Source: UMGS172 sp045546555 (lineage in GTDB: Bacteria; Bacillota; Clostridia; Oscillospirales; Acutalibacteraceae). From it: a DNA stretch of 26,827 nucleotides. The position numbers were made by a program, and so were the translations under genes. Under the pieces are notes generated by a model. That model worked only from the letters and a program-made list of their open reading frames with translations. It was not told where the DNA came from and did no database searches. Positions 15,141-23,544 of this stretch are shown here, piece after piece. How positions within the stretch are numbered: the first letter of the stretch is position 1; every line of letters starts with the position of its first letter. The stretch is taken from the NCBI GenBank assembly GCA_045546555.1, contig JAZQCY010000156.1:1-26827 (forward strand). The letters are read 5' to 3'.

Positions 15141-17831
15141 ATGAGTAACATTGTCGAGCTTTTGCAGCACAAACCGCAATCAACCAACCCCAAGGATTCT
15201 TCGAGAGTTTATTTTGCCTGCCATCCCGATGATTTTGACGATTTGTTTGACAGATTTTCAGACGAGATTTTATCGGCCACACATTCTTTGGATACTACCA
15301 CCACCGTATGGTACCGCACGGTGCGTGAACCGAATGATGAGCAAAGGAAGGACATTGTCAGCCGCCTTTCGGAGATACAGCTCTTTGTTGTTCCCGTTAC
15401 ACGTAAGTTTCTGGATGACCGTGACCTGAGCCTGGACTTTGAAATCGCCTACGCTAAAGAGCATAACATACCCATTCTACCGCTTGTTTGGGACACTTCG
15501 ATTATCATTGACTACAGCTCACCCGAAAACTTTGGCGAGCTGCAGTTTTTAAACCCCGAGGACCCTGATCTGACTGCCCTGCCCTATTCCAAAAAGCTCA
15601 AGGATTATTTGGCATCGGTTTTGGTCGGTGATGAGTTGAGAAAAAAGGTTCAGGCGGCATTTGATGCGTATATCTTTTTGAGCTATCGTAAGAAGGATCG
15701 CCAATATGCACAGGAGCTGATGAAGCTTATACATAAAAACGACTTCTGCCGTGACATTGCGATATGGTATGACGAGTTTTTGACCCCGGGTGAAAATTTC
15801 AACAAGGCAATCAGCACGGCATTGGAGGAAAGCAAGCTTTTTGCTCTTGTTGTCACACCGCATATTGTTGAACCCGGCAATTATGTTATCGATCACGAAT
15901 ACCCCATGGCCGAAACTGCACAAAAGCCGATAGTGGCTTTGGAAAGTGTTGCGACCGACCGCAAAGCACTTGATAAAAGCTTCAAGAACCTTCCCGATTG
16001 CACCGACGTTCACAACCAACAAAAGCTGTCGGATGCACTTTTGAAAAATCTTGAATCGGTTGCCCGTGCCGAAAGCCGTGACAACCCCGAGCATAACTAT
16101 CTGATAGGCCTTGCCTATCTTAACGGCATCGATGTTGAAACCGACCACGAAAGGGCCAAGGCTCTTATCGAAGGTGCCGCCGAAAGCGGTCTGCCCGAAG
16201 CTATGCTCAAATTGGCCGAAATGTATAAAACGGGTAAAGGCGTTAAGCAGAACCACCGTAAAACAATACATTGGTTGGAAAAAGCGGTTGCCTGCTTTGA
16301 AGAAACCGCAAGATCGAACGACCCGAATGACATCCGCAAATTCGCCAACACCTTGTTTTACCTATCGGCCGAGTATATGGCTGTCGGTGATCACAAGGGC
16401 TCTGACGAGGCGCTGAAAAATCAGATCAAACTCTACACATCTGCTATTGAGCAGAGTATCGACGAGGATTATATCGGTATAGTGTTGGTAGCATATCTTA
16501 TGCGGTCAGCCAACGTTGTTCATCTTTACGTTGATGAAAACCCCGATACAACAATACCAAAGACGTTTGAGATATCGATCGGGCTGCTTTTAGAGGCCGA
16601 AGGTTTTTGGGAGAAATATTCGGAATTCGTCAAGGATGTCGATTGGATACGTGCCTACGTAAATATTATTTATGCCCAAATATGCTCGGGCTATGTCACT
16701 AAGGGTGACTACGACAAAGCAAGGCTTTATTTGGATAAGCTTGTCGGCACAGAAAATTACGAATCACTGAAAAATATGATAGCAAGCCTGGAATCGGGAC
16801 AAGCCGGTATTGGCACCTTTATAGATAGTATCGAAGATAGCCTGGATAGCCTACAGCAACAGCTGACCGATATTTCCAAAGAGAACAAAGAAATAAATAT
16901 CGGTATATATTTGATCGGTTCGTATTCGGTAGTATGCGGCTTGTGCATAGCTCCCTTGGATGACTCGGTTGACCGACGGGACATTCGCCGCACCCTATAC
17001 CGATATTTATCTGTGGTGTCACAAATCGATTGCAAAAAGGTTTCAAACGATGCTGTTTTGGCTCTCTGCGCAGTGCTATCAAGTATTGCGGATTTTGAGG
17101 CGGCAGGCGGGAACATAAAAGAAGCAACCGAGCTGTGTCAAAAGAGCCTTGAGTTCAGCAGGTTGTCGTTTGAACGGTATTCTTCGGAGGATCCCTTGAA
17201 AAGCATCATATTATCGACCTCAAAGCTCGATCAGCTTCGTGGTGACGGTCGACTAGACCCCGAAGCCTGGCGATATGTCGACCAATGCTATCACACCATC
17301 TTTACCGAAAACTATAAGCGAATACAGAACTTTGAGCTTGCCGATACCTATTATCTCTCGATGATATTGGTTTACGAGCAGGAAAACAACCTTGAAAAAG
17401 CCAAGGAATATGCCAAGGCCCGTGAGTATTTGTCGTTTATAAAGCTCAAAGAAAAAGGAGGCTTGGAAAATCAAATCCAATTCTGTAACAACGTATTTGC
17501 CTGCTGTCAATATAAGTACCGCACCGAGGAATATGACACGATCACGGATTATCTTGGGGGTGCTATCGATCTTTGCGCAACGATCCTCTCAAAGCCGAAG
17601 GAGTATAATCCCACCCGAGAGCAGTACGATCACCTCGGTCTCTTGCTTTGCAAATGTGAGTATTTGCAGGCGGCGGTATATTCCGAGCTTGACCGTGAGG
17701 ACGATGCCGAGAGAATGCTCAAGCTGTTTCTCCAAGCGGCAGAGATTATCGGACGCCCTGCCGAGCTTGAAGAAGAGATTGCCATCGCAGAGGAATGGTT
17801 CGCTGATGATGACGAAGATGAGGAGGAATAA
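15141..17831 (+). CDS. Tandem-TIR protein with Sel1/TPR-like helical repeats
   Basis: 896 residues, no signal peptide or membrane helix. Residues about 22-165 form a divergent TIR fold (VYFACHPDD start, FEIAYAKEHNIPILPLVWD end, with Glu101 in the catalytic-Glu position). Residues about 174-300 form a second TIR (FDAYIFLSYRKKDR, IAIWYDEFLTPGENF, IDHEYPMAETAQKPIVALE, with Glu253 in that position). From about 312 come two Sel1-type repeats (GLAYLNG and AEMYKTGKGV cores), then alpha-helical TPR-like sequence to near 870 and an acidic tail. TIR domains of this kind can hydrolyse or cyclise NAD; retained Glu residues suggest but do not prove activity. The repeats probably bind a trigger or partner. 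GGAGG lies 5 bases before the ATG. It is the first gene of an operon with a RyR membrane protein. Confidence 0.82.
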   Translation: MSNIVELLQHKPQSTNPKDSSRVYFACHPDDFDDLFDRFSDEILSATHSLDTTTTVWYRTVREPNDEQRKDIVSRLSEIQLFVVPVTRKFLDDRDLSLDFEIAYAKEHNIPILPLVWDTSIIIDYSSPENFGELQFLNPEDPDLTALPYSKKLKDYLASVLVGDELRKKVQAAFDAYIFLSYRKKDRQYAQELMKLIHKNDFCRDIAIWYDEFLTPGENFNKAISTALEESKLFALVVTPHIVEPGNYVIDHEYPMAETAQKPIVALESVATDRKALDKSFKNLPDCTDVHNQQKLSDALLKNLESVARAESRDNPEHNYLIGLAYLNGIDVETDHERAKALIEGAAESGLPEAMLKLAEMYKTGKGVKQNHRKTIHWLEKAVACFEETARSNDPNDIRKFANTLFYLSAEYMAVGDHKGSDEALKNQIKLYTSAIEQSIDEDYIGIVLVAYLMRSANVVHLYVDENPDTTIPKTFEISIGLLLEAEGFWEKYSEFVKDVDWIRAYVNIIYAQICSGYVTKGDYDKARLYLDKLVGTENYESLKNMIASLESGQAGIGTFIDSIEDSLDSLQQQLTDISKENKEINIGIYLIGSYSVVCGLCIAPLDDSVDRRDIRRTLYRYLSVVSQIDCKKVSNDAVLALCAVLSSIADFEAAGGNIKEATELCQKSLEFSRLSFERYSSEDPLKSIILSTSKLDQLRGDGRLDPEAWRYVDQCYHTIFTENYKRIQNFELADTYYLSMILVYEQENNLEKAKEYAKAREYLSFIKLKEKGGLENQIQFCNNVFACCQYKYRTEEYDTITDYLGGAIDLCATILSKPKEYNPTREQYDHLGLLLCKCEYLQAAVYSELDREDDAERMLKLFLQAAEIIGRPAELEEEIAIAEEWFADDDEDEEE

Positions 17832-17834
17832 AAA

Positions 17835-19694
17835 TTGTTTAACTACATATTCCCTTTTATAGGAATCAACATTATGGCTTTAGCGGTGTTTTTGGCCGTT
17901 AAAAAACGCCACAGCACAAGCAAGTTTATCACCTGCCTGACCTTGGGCATCTTTTTCTCAACGGTATTTATGGTACTTCCAACCGATTGGGGAAAAGATG
18001 TTTTCACCAAGCCGTTTTATGCCATAGTTTCATCAATACTCTACAGCCTTAAAACGCTTGGAGGACGACAGGACGTTTCGCAGATCGAGGAAATTGCTCT
18101 GCCGTACGTATTGAAGCTCATCTATATTGCCGTCAACTATATTTCCTTTGTTTCGGCACCGATTATGGCCTCCAGCTTGATACTGTCATTCTTTGGTGAC
18201 ACGGGTGAGCGTATGCAGTACGGTGTCCGTTTTTCGGATAACTGCCACATCTTTTCCGAGCTTAACGAAAACTCACTGACATTGGCCAAAGGCATCAAAA
18301 GCTCGCACAAGAAGGATACCATCGTTTTCTGCGATGCTAAAAGGGTTGATGAAAAGCTGGCCGAAAAGGCCAAGAAGATCGGCGCAATATTGCTTCATCG
18401 TTCAGCGGAGAATATGAAGACCGATATAAGACACAAAAACTACAGCTTCTACCTTATTTCGGACGACGAGGACAAAAACATCAACCGTTGCATTTCGGTT
18501 ATCAAAAAGCACCGTGAGGACGACCGTCACCGCATTACTGTTTATGCCTTTGCGCAGAATGACACCAACATCAGCACGGTCGAGGCTATGAACTGCGGCA
18601 ACGTCGGCATTCGCTTTGTTGACGAGATAGTGCTGTTCTGCAACCACCTTATCGACCGTCATCCGCTTTATGAAACAGCAAGACCACTGACAGACGGTGA
18701 AAGACTTATTTCTTTGTTGCTTATCGGTGCAGGCCGAACGGGTACACAGATGCTCAAAACCGCCGTTTGGTACGGACAGATAATTGGCCACAAGCTCAAG
18801 ATTCGTGTGCTTGACAACAAGGCCGAGGATATTAAAAAGGAGTTTTTCGGTGCTTGTCCCGAGCTTGAATCGGAGGAATATGATATAAAATTCATCACCG
18901 CCGACGTCAACCACGCTGACTTCACCAAAGCCATTTCGGAGTATGCCGCCGACACGACCTATGCCGTTATCGCTATGGGTGACGACAAGCTTAACATTGC
19001 CGCCGCCGACAAGCTGCAGGGCGTTCTTCGCCGCATCAACCGATTTGAAAGAACCGCACCCATTTTTGCCCGTGTGCGTTCCTCGCTGATGGCCGAAAAC
19101 CTTAACAGTAACCAATACCTTGCCGACCGCAATATTGAGCTTTTCGGAAGCATTGACACGATTTATTCCGAAAAGACACTGCTTAATACCGAGCTGGAAA
19201 AGCTTGCCTTGGCGGTACATCTGCAGTATTACGGTGTATCCGACAAGCCCGCCGACGATGATGATTATATATATGCCTTAAATGCTTTTATGACCTCGGC
19301 CTACAACCGCCGTTCGTCAATGGCATCTGCTTTGCATTTTAAGGCCAAGCTTATGATGGTTGATGAAATGCGAGCCAATGATATGACCGCCGAGGACATC
19401 AGCGTAGCACTTGCCGAAAACGAACACATAAGATGGATGGCCTTTACAAGAAGCATCGGCTACACCAACGGCACCGATGACGAAATGGAGCTGTATATAC
19501 CGCAGACCGGCCGTGATATTGACAAAATGGCCAAGCTGCACTGCTGCTTGAGACCGTGGGACGAGCTTGACGCTTTATCGGATAAGTATAACCAACTTGT
19601 GCCACCCAAGAAAAATAATATGGATTTCAAGAAAATTGACCGCACCATTGTCGACAACCTTGATAAAATTATGGCCAAGGCCAAAACGCTGTAA
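17835..19694 (+). CDS. Membrane protein with two Rossmann/RCK-like domains and a C-terminal RyR domain
   Basis: 619 residues. The start is TTG at 17835, chosen because GAGGAGG sits 8 bases upstream at the end of the previous gene and the frame opens there. Hydrophobic segments at about 4-23, 31-50 and 85-125 suggest 3-4 membrane helices. A first alpha/beta domain (HIFSELNENSLTLAKGIK, then TIVFCDAKRV) resembles TrkA-N/RCK folds of the Castor/Pollux type. A second has the nucleotide-binding loop GAGRTG (298-303), VLDNKAED and VIAMGDD. Residues about 520-605 match a RyR domain (AENEHIRWMAFTRSIGY, then HCCLRPWDELDALSDKYNQL). No potassium filter (TVGYG-like) is visible, so it may be a pore of another type or only a membrane-tethered sensor. 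It lies 3 bases after the tandem-TIR gene. Confidence 0.75.
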   Translation: MFNYIFPFIGINIMALAVFLAVKKRHSTSKFITCLTLGIFFSTVFMVLPTDWGKDVFTKPFYAIVSSILYSLKTLGGRQDVSQIEEIALPYVLKLIYIAVNYISFVSAPIMASSLILSFFGDTGERMQYGVRFSDNCHIFSELNENSLTLAKGIKSSHKKDTIVFCDAKRVDEKLAEKAKKIGAILLHRSAENMKTDIRHKNYSFYLISDDEDKNINRCISVIKKHREDDRHRITVYAFAQNDTNISTVEAMNCGNVGIRFVDEIVLFCNHLIDRHPLYETARPLTDGERLISLLLIGAGRTGTQMLKTAVWYGQIIGHKLKIRVLDNKAEDIKKEFFGACPELESEEYDIKFITADVNHADFTKAISEYAADTTYAVIAMGDDKLNIAAADKLQGVLRRINRFERTAPIFARVRSSLMAENLNSNQYLADRNIELFGSIDTIYSEKTLLNTELEKLALAVHLQYYGVSDKPADDDDYIYALNAFMTSAYNRRSSMASALHFKAKLMMVDEMRANDMTAEDISVALAENEHIRWMAFTRSIGYTNGTDDEMELYIPQTGRDIDKMAKLHCCLRPWDELDALSDKYNQLVPPKKNNMDFKKIDRTIVDNLDKIMAKAKTL

Positions 19695-19703
19695 GGAGAA
19701 ATT

Positions 19704-19982
19704 ATGTATACACCGAAACCTATTGACACAAAGGATATCGTTTTGTCAAAAGACCTTTTGGAGCTGACCGAAAAAATCGCCGAAAACGTTCACGAGGTGT
19801 GGGCGCTTAACCGTGTAAACGAGGGCTGGACCTACGGTGAAAAGCGTAACGACACGCTTAAAGAAACACCCTGCCTTGTCCCCTATTGTGAGCTGCCCGA
19901 AATTGAAAAGGACTATGATCGCAACACCGCAATGGAGACCTTGAAGCTTATTGTCAAATTAGGATATAAGATTTCCAAATAA
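19704..19982 (+). CDS. Stand-alone RyR-domain protein
   Basis: 92 residues, consisting of little but one RyR domain: PKPIDTKDIVLSKDLLELTE, AENVHEVWALNRVNEGWTYG and LVPYCELPEIEKDYDRNTAM, then ETLKLIVKLGYKI. This is the pattern of the repeat named from animal ryanodine receptors, here in its single bacterial form. His30 and Trp33 correspond to the EHIRW of the preceding membrane protein, so the operon carries two RyR domains. It has no signal or membrane segment. AAGGAG overlaps the upstream stop codon, with a 9-base gap between genes. Bacterial RyR domains are functionally uncharacterised as far as I know; a ligand-binding or adaptor role is inference. Confidence 0.85.
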   Translation: MYTPKPIDTKDIVLSKDLLELTEKIAENVHEVWALNRVNEGWTYGEKRNDTLKETPCLVPYCELPEIEKDYDRNTAMETLKLIVKLGYKISK

Positions 19983-19995
19983 AGGAGCGTTTTAT

Positions 19996-20997
19996 ATGAC
20001 CAACGCACACGAGGTCGAAAGCTATGATGTATTCATAAGCTATCGACATTCATCGTCGGGCTTTTATATGGCACGACTTATCTATGACCGACTGATATAC
20101 AACGGTTACACCGTATTTCTGGACAAGGATATGGGCACCTGCGACTTTGATACCGAGATCGAGACCGCCATTTCCAAAAGCCGTAACTTTATTGTAGTTA
20201 TTTTCCCCGGTGATCTTGACGGTTGCTCAAATGCCGATGATTGGCTTAAAAGAGAAGCCGAATGTGCTTTAAGAAACCCCGATATAACCATAATCCCCGT
20301 TTTGTGCGACAAATTTCCGACCGAGGATGACAAGAAAATCGAATTTCCCGATTGCTTCAACGTGATACTGTCGTCCAAAAACGGTATTGCTCCGCAAAAG
20401 GATTATACGCTTGATCAGACCCTTGATGAGCTGTGCGACGCACGGCTGAAGAATGTTGCACCCATCAAGCCGCTTATCAACACCAAGGACTTTTTCAACA
20501 AGAATTTAAACCCTGCATCCAACCTTCAGATAGTGGGTGTTGACCTTGCCTTCCACGGTGGCGGTGCATTCCTCACCGAAACTCGTGATAAGGTGATTCT
20601 TGACGAGCTTGTGAGCCGAAAAATACCGACAAGGGTTTTGATAAACGACCCCAAGGTGGCCAAGGAATTCACCCAACACATGCGAAATCCCGGCACTTCG
20701 ATCGGCCCTTCTCCGTTTAAAACCGTTGCCGCAACCTGGAAAAAGTTTGCAAAAGAGCATCCCGACACTTTAAAGGTGCGTGTGTGCAAATCACCCTTAT
20801 TACACGTTCACCATGCCGTTCGCTACCATAACACATTGACCCAAAAGCCTTACGGCCGACAGCACATCAAGTATTACGCCCACCGCAACTATGACATAGG
20901 CAAGGCCTTTGAGCATGAGTTGAGCAGTTTTTCGAAATATTACGAGTTATATTCAAACGAATTTGAATACCTTTGGAGCATCAGCAAGCCGATATAA
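19996..20997 (+). CDS. TIR-domain protein with unassigned C-terminal domain
   Basis: 333 residues, soluble. Residues about 9-125 are a good TIR domain: YDVFISYRHSSSG, the YTVFLDKDMGTCDFDTEIE region, FIVVIFPGDL, and DDWLKREAECALRNPDITII with Glu87 in the catalytic-Glu position. Residues about 170-333 form a second domain: LQIVGVDLAFHGGGAFLTE, a region around PTRVLINDP, LKVRVCKSPLLHVHHAVRYH, and an end FEYLWSISKP. Its shape recalls phospholipase-D-like or DUF5919-type C-terminal domains attached to regulators, but no intact HxKxxxxD motif is present, so I leave it unassigned. AAAGGAG precedes the ATG, 13 bases after the RyR gene. A signal-producing or signal-sensing partner of the tandem-TIR protein is the likeliest role. 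Confidence 0.8.
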   Translation: MTNAHEVESYDVFISYRHSSSGFYMARLIYDRLIYNGYTVFLDKDMGTCDFDTEIETAISKSRNFIVVIFPGDLDGCSNADDWLKREAECALRNPDITIIPVLCDKFPTEDDKKIEFPDCFNVILSSKNGIAPQKDYTLDQTLDELCDARLKNVAPIKPLINTKDFFNKNLNPASNLQIVGVDLAFHGGGAFLTETRDKVILDELVSRKIPTRVLINDPKVAKEFTQHMRNPGTSIGPSPFKTVAATWKKFAKEHPDTLKVRVCKSPLLHVHHAVRYHNTLTQKPYGRQHIKYYAHRNYDIGKAFEHELSSFSKYYELYSNEFEYLWSISKPI

Positions 20998-21022
20998 CAC
21001 TGAAACAAAGAAAGGAAAAAAT

Positions 21023-21928
21023 ATGAGAAAAGCATTGTCTTTATTATTCTGTTGTGTCTTTTTATTTACCTGTTCTCTTGGGTTCTCCGGTTGCTTTTCC
21101 AATAAAGAAAATCCTTATCCATATAAAGGAGAACACAAAGAATTGTATACCGTTGCGGTATATAGCATTCCTGATTCAGAAGGATATGCGCATCATGGAG
21201 AAGGTGCAGATGACCCCGAAATCTATATTTGGGAACAAGATGACTATGGCAGAACATTGTTCTCTTATTGTGAGGACTTCGATAATAAACTTTTTGGTTT
21301 GGTTGTTTCCCAAACGTACGATGAAACCAACGTGTATTTTTATGCGGATATTAATTACGCCTTAACCCTCACATATTCCGAGAGTGTGTATGAAGGAACT
21401 AAAGACGACCGTTTAAAAGCTCAAACAGAGGCCTTTTACTTGGAAAACAAGGAAAAATTGAAGGAAGAAAACGATTGGAATAAACCTTTAGATAAGACTA
21501 AGTGTGTTTCTTATCCAATTACAGACCACAAGGTTTTAGAAGAAAAAACATATTCCCTTAGTTCAGTTGAGTGCAATAAAATATTAAATGAGTACAGCAA
21601 AACATTAAATTTACCTAATCCCAGCGATACGCCACACAGATATAACAACGTTCTGCAAGTAGATGCAGAAGGCAAAATTTTACACGAAATCTACGGCGTT
21701 CACCAGCACTACGATAATCCCAATTGGGACAAGGCGGATGAATATACATATTATAGCATAATCCTTTGGGTTATTACTGATAAAGACGGTAATTATGACA
21801 AAGAAAACGGTGTTATGGTTATGTATTCTAAAGCCAATGAGCCTGACAAGCGTTTTACATATAATCCGAAAGATGTTTTAGAATTTAAAAACAAAAACAA
21901 TTGGACAAATCCCAATTGTGATGAATAA
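21023..21928 (+). CDS. Putative lipoprotein of unknown function
   Basis: 301 residues from the ATG at 21023, preceded by AAAGG. An in-frame start 60 bases upstream overlaps the TIR gene and would spoil the signal peptide. The N-terminus is a type II signal (basic MRKA, hydrophobic core, lipobox-like FSGC near 21-24). The mature part is rich in Tyr, Asp, Lys and Asn and has no domain I recognise. The gene is visibly richer in A/T than its neighbours, which hints at separate acquisition. It lies 25 bases after the TIR gene with no terminator between, and a terminator follows it. It may therefore be the last gene of the operon or a later addition. Confidence 0.7.
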   Translation: MRKALSLLFCCVFLFTCSLGFSGCFSNKENPYPYKGEHKELYTVAVYSIPDSEGYAHHGEGADDPEIYIWEQDDYGRTLFSYCEDFDNKLFGLVVSQTYDETNVYFYADINYALTLTYSESVYEGTKDDRLKAQTEAFYLENKEKLKEENDWNKPLDKTKCVSYPITDHKVLEEKTYSLSSVECNKILNEYSKTLNLPNPSDTPHRYNNVLQVDAEGKILHEIYGVHQHYDNPNWDKADEYTYYSIILWVITDKDGNYDKENGVMVMYSKANEPDKRFTYNPKDVLEFKNKNNWTNPNCDE

Positions 21929-21945
21929 CTTACTGATGACATAAA

Positions 21946-21977
21946 ACAAAAAGCACCGTTTTCACGGTGCTTTTTGT
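21946..21977. terminator. Bidirectional terminator between the lipoprotein and phosphatase genes
   Basis: A 13-bp perfect stem, 21946-21958 with 21965-21977, has A-runs on the left and T-runs on the right. Its right edge touches the stop codon of the minus-strand phosphatase gene. Confidence 0.88.
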
Positions 21978-22726
21978 TATTCTACCTCATCCTCAACCAC
22001 AAGTACGTTCACTCTGCCTGTGGTATAGGTGCCTGCGTCCAAAACCGTAACACCTTTTCCGTAAAATATGTCGGGATTCTGCTCGGTTATATTGGGGTCA
22101 TATTTCTTGGCATAAAACGACGGTACATGCCCGCAGACAATGGTTTTGTCCGTCAGTCGGTCGCAGGTGTCATACATTTCGTGCCACTTGGTCCAACGTG
22201 CCCTTTTCCATTCCTCGGGGCTTGCTTTTCGCCAATCCTCACGGATGTAATACCGCCCGTCCGACATAACGGTGGGCAACCAACCGTGGGTGAACACAAA
22301 ATGCTCGGTTTCAAAATAATCCTTGCCCTCCAAAATAAAGTCGGTTGCACGGTCGAGCATCCGTGTATGTCCCGAAAAATCGACCGTATTGCTTAATGTA
22401 TCGAGAGCATATTTGCCGAAAAACTCAACAATAGTTTCGACCGTTCCGTTGAGATAGTTGTGCTCCTTAAAACGTCCCGTGTTGAAGATATCAAGCAGCA
22501 TATCCTCGTGATTCCCCCGAAGTAACACCTTATTATCGATAACGTCCAAATACTTTAAAACATCGAGATTCTCGGTTCCACGGTCGAAGTAGTCACCGCA
22601 GCAAACCAACAGATGGTCAGGATTATATCGGTCAAAGCCCGCCTCAGATAGAGCATTTTTCAGTAGTGTGCAGTGACCGTGGATGTCCGACACGGCAAAA
22701 ATCTTTTTCTTCATATAATTCACCAT
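21977..22726 (-). CDS. PPP-type metallophosphatase (serine/threonine phosphatase or Ap4A hydrolase-like)
   Basis: 249 residues. The metal-binding motifs are in order: SDIHGH (13-18), GDYFDRG (44-50) and RGNHE (70-74). Later histidines in FTHGWLP and CGHVPSF complete the two-metal centre of the PPP family. It is cytoplasmic. The start overlaps the previous stop (TAATG), which suggests coupled translation. A second ATG four codons in (22714) also has a plausible upstream GGTG and may be the true start. Substrate unknown: protein phosphates, dinucleoside polyphosphates and nucleic-acid ends are all known for the fold. Confidence 0.85.
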   Translation of the reverse strand: MVNYMKKKIFAVSDIHGHCTLLKNALSEAGFDRYNPDHLLVCCGDYFDRGTENLDVLKYLDVIDNKVLLRGNHEDMLLDIFNTGRFKEHNYLNGTVETIVEFFGKYALDTLSNTVDFSGHTRMLDRATDFILEGKDYFETEHFVFTHGWLPTVMSDGRYYIREDWRKASPEEWKRARWTKWHEMYDTCDRLTDKTIVCGHVPSFYAKKYDPNITEQNPDIFYGKGVTVLDAGTYTTGRVNVLVVEDEVE

Positions 22727-23544
22727 TATCTCGGCAGTTCAATGCGATTGCCAAGCTCCGACATCAGAACCGCCATGTTGAAAAAGCCCCAAAATGCTTT
22801 GTTTAAGTGTTCGGATGAGTCGGTAATAAAAATATCCTTTCCGTCAAACTCAACGCCGAAGCGACGACCATAGCGGTTGATTTCATCGGCATAATCAGCG
22901 GTGTCATCGTGATCCCAATAAAACGACTCGAAAAGCTCGCCCTCGATTTTACCTTTATGGAAATCCGAAACCGTTACCCTTTCATCGGTCAGCTCGACAC
23001 GGTAAGAGGCATAGGTCGAAAAGGTGGAGTAAAACATAGCGAGGCTTAGACGGTATGAGCCGTCAGCGTTCAAGCTGCAGAAAATACCGCCATCGAGACA
23101 CTCAAACAAGCCGCCAAGGTCAAGCGCTTCCAGCTTATCGTCGGTTGGCAACACAATATCGTTATCAAAACGCAGACCGTCCTCGTCCAAGCAATCGCAG
23201 TAAAGGTCGGCGTTGGCGATAAACACAAGCATCTGCAAATAACGGAAAAAGGTGTGCGCCTGACAGAATGCGCCAACCATTCGTTCACCGTCAAACGATA
23301 CTTTTTCTCCGACCTTTTTGAGTGTTCTTTGGATAGTATCGGCATTTCCTATCTGCTTTTTAAGTTGAGCCACGGCACCGCCGTTGTCGTGAACATAAAA
23401 GACCTCATCAGAATACAAAAATGTCAACTGCAGGTCGTCACCCGTTGCGGCAAAAAACTCCGGCACCGTAACGCTGACCGACCTATCGGTTTTCTCAACG
23501 GTCAATAAGCTCAAAAGCTTTTCTTTCAAGTATTTCTCGTTCAC
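22726..23544 (-). CDS. Hypothetical protein, possibly DUF1828-like
   Basis: 272 residues. The start is GTG at 23544, overlapping the upstream stop as GTGA, with AGGAGG well placed before it. Residues about 20-60 (VTVPEFFAATGDDLQLTF, then VFYVHDNGGAVAQL) resemble the beginning of DUF1828 proteins, but I am not certain. The rest is mixed alpha/beta, with an aromatic, acidic stretch (ESFYWDHDDTADYADEI) and no catalytic motif that I can name. It sits between a HAD protein and a PPP-type phosphatase with overlaps at both ends, so the three products probably act together. Confidence 0.65.
   Translation of the reverse strand: MNEKYLKEKLLSLLTVEKTDRSVSVTVPEFFAATGDDLQLTFLYSDEVFYVHDNGGAVAQLKKQIGNADTIQRTLKKVGEKVSFDGERMVGAFCQAHTFFRYLQMLVFIANADLYCDCLDEDGLRFDNDIVLPTDDKLEALDLGGLFECLDGGIFCSLNADGSYRLSLAMFYSTFSTYASYRVELTDERVTVSDFHKGKIEGELFESFYWDHDDTADYADEINRYGRRFGVEFDGKDIFITDSSEHLNKAFWGFFNMAVLMSELGNRIELPR

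Noticed and set aside
15549..16271. 240-codon open frame opposite the tandem-TIR gene
   Set aside because: Antisense to the TIR and Sel1 coding region, with no start signal.
18402..19220. 272-codon open frame opposite the RyR membrane-protein gene
   Set aside because: Antisense shadow; the plus-strand protein has clear domains and a supported start.
17835..19694. Potassium channel annotation for the RyR membrane protein
   Set aside because: RCK-like folds are present but no TVGYG-type selectivity filter can be seen in the membrane part.
20500..20997. Active phospholipase-D nuclease domain
   Set aside because: No HxKxxxxD motif is present; the resemblance is only in overall layout.
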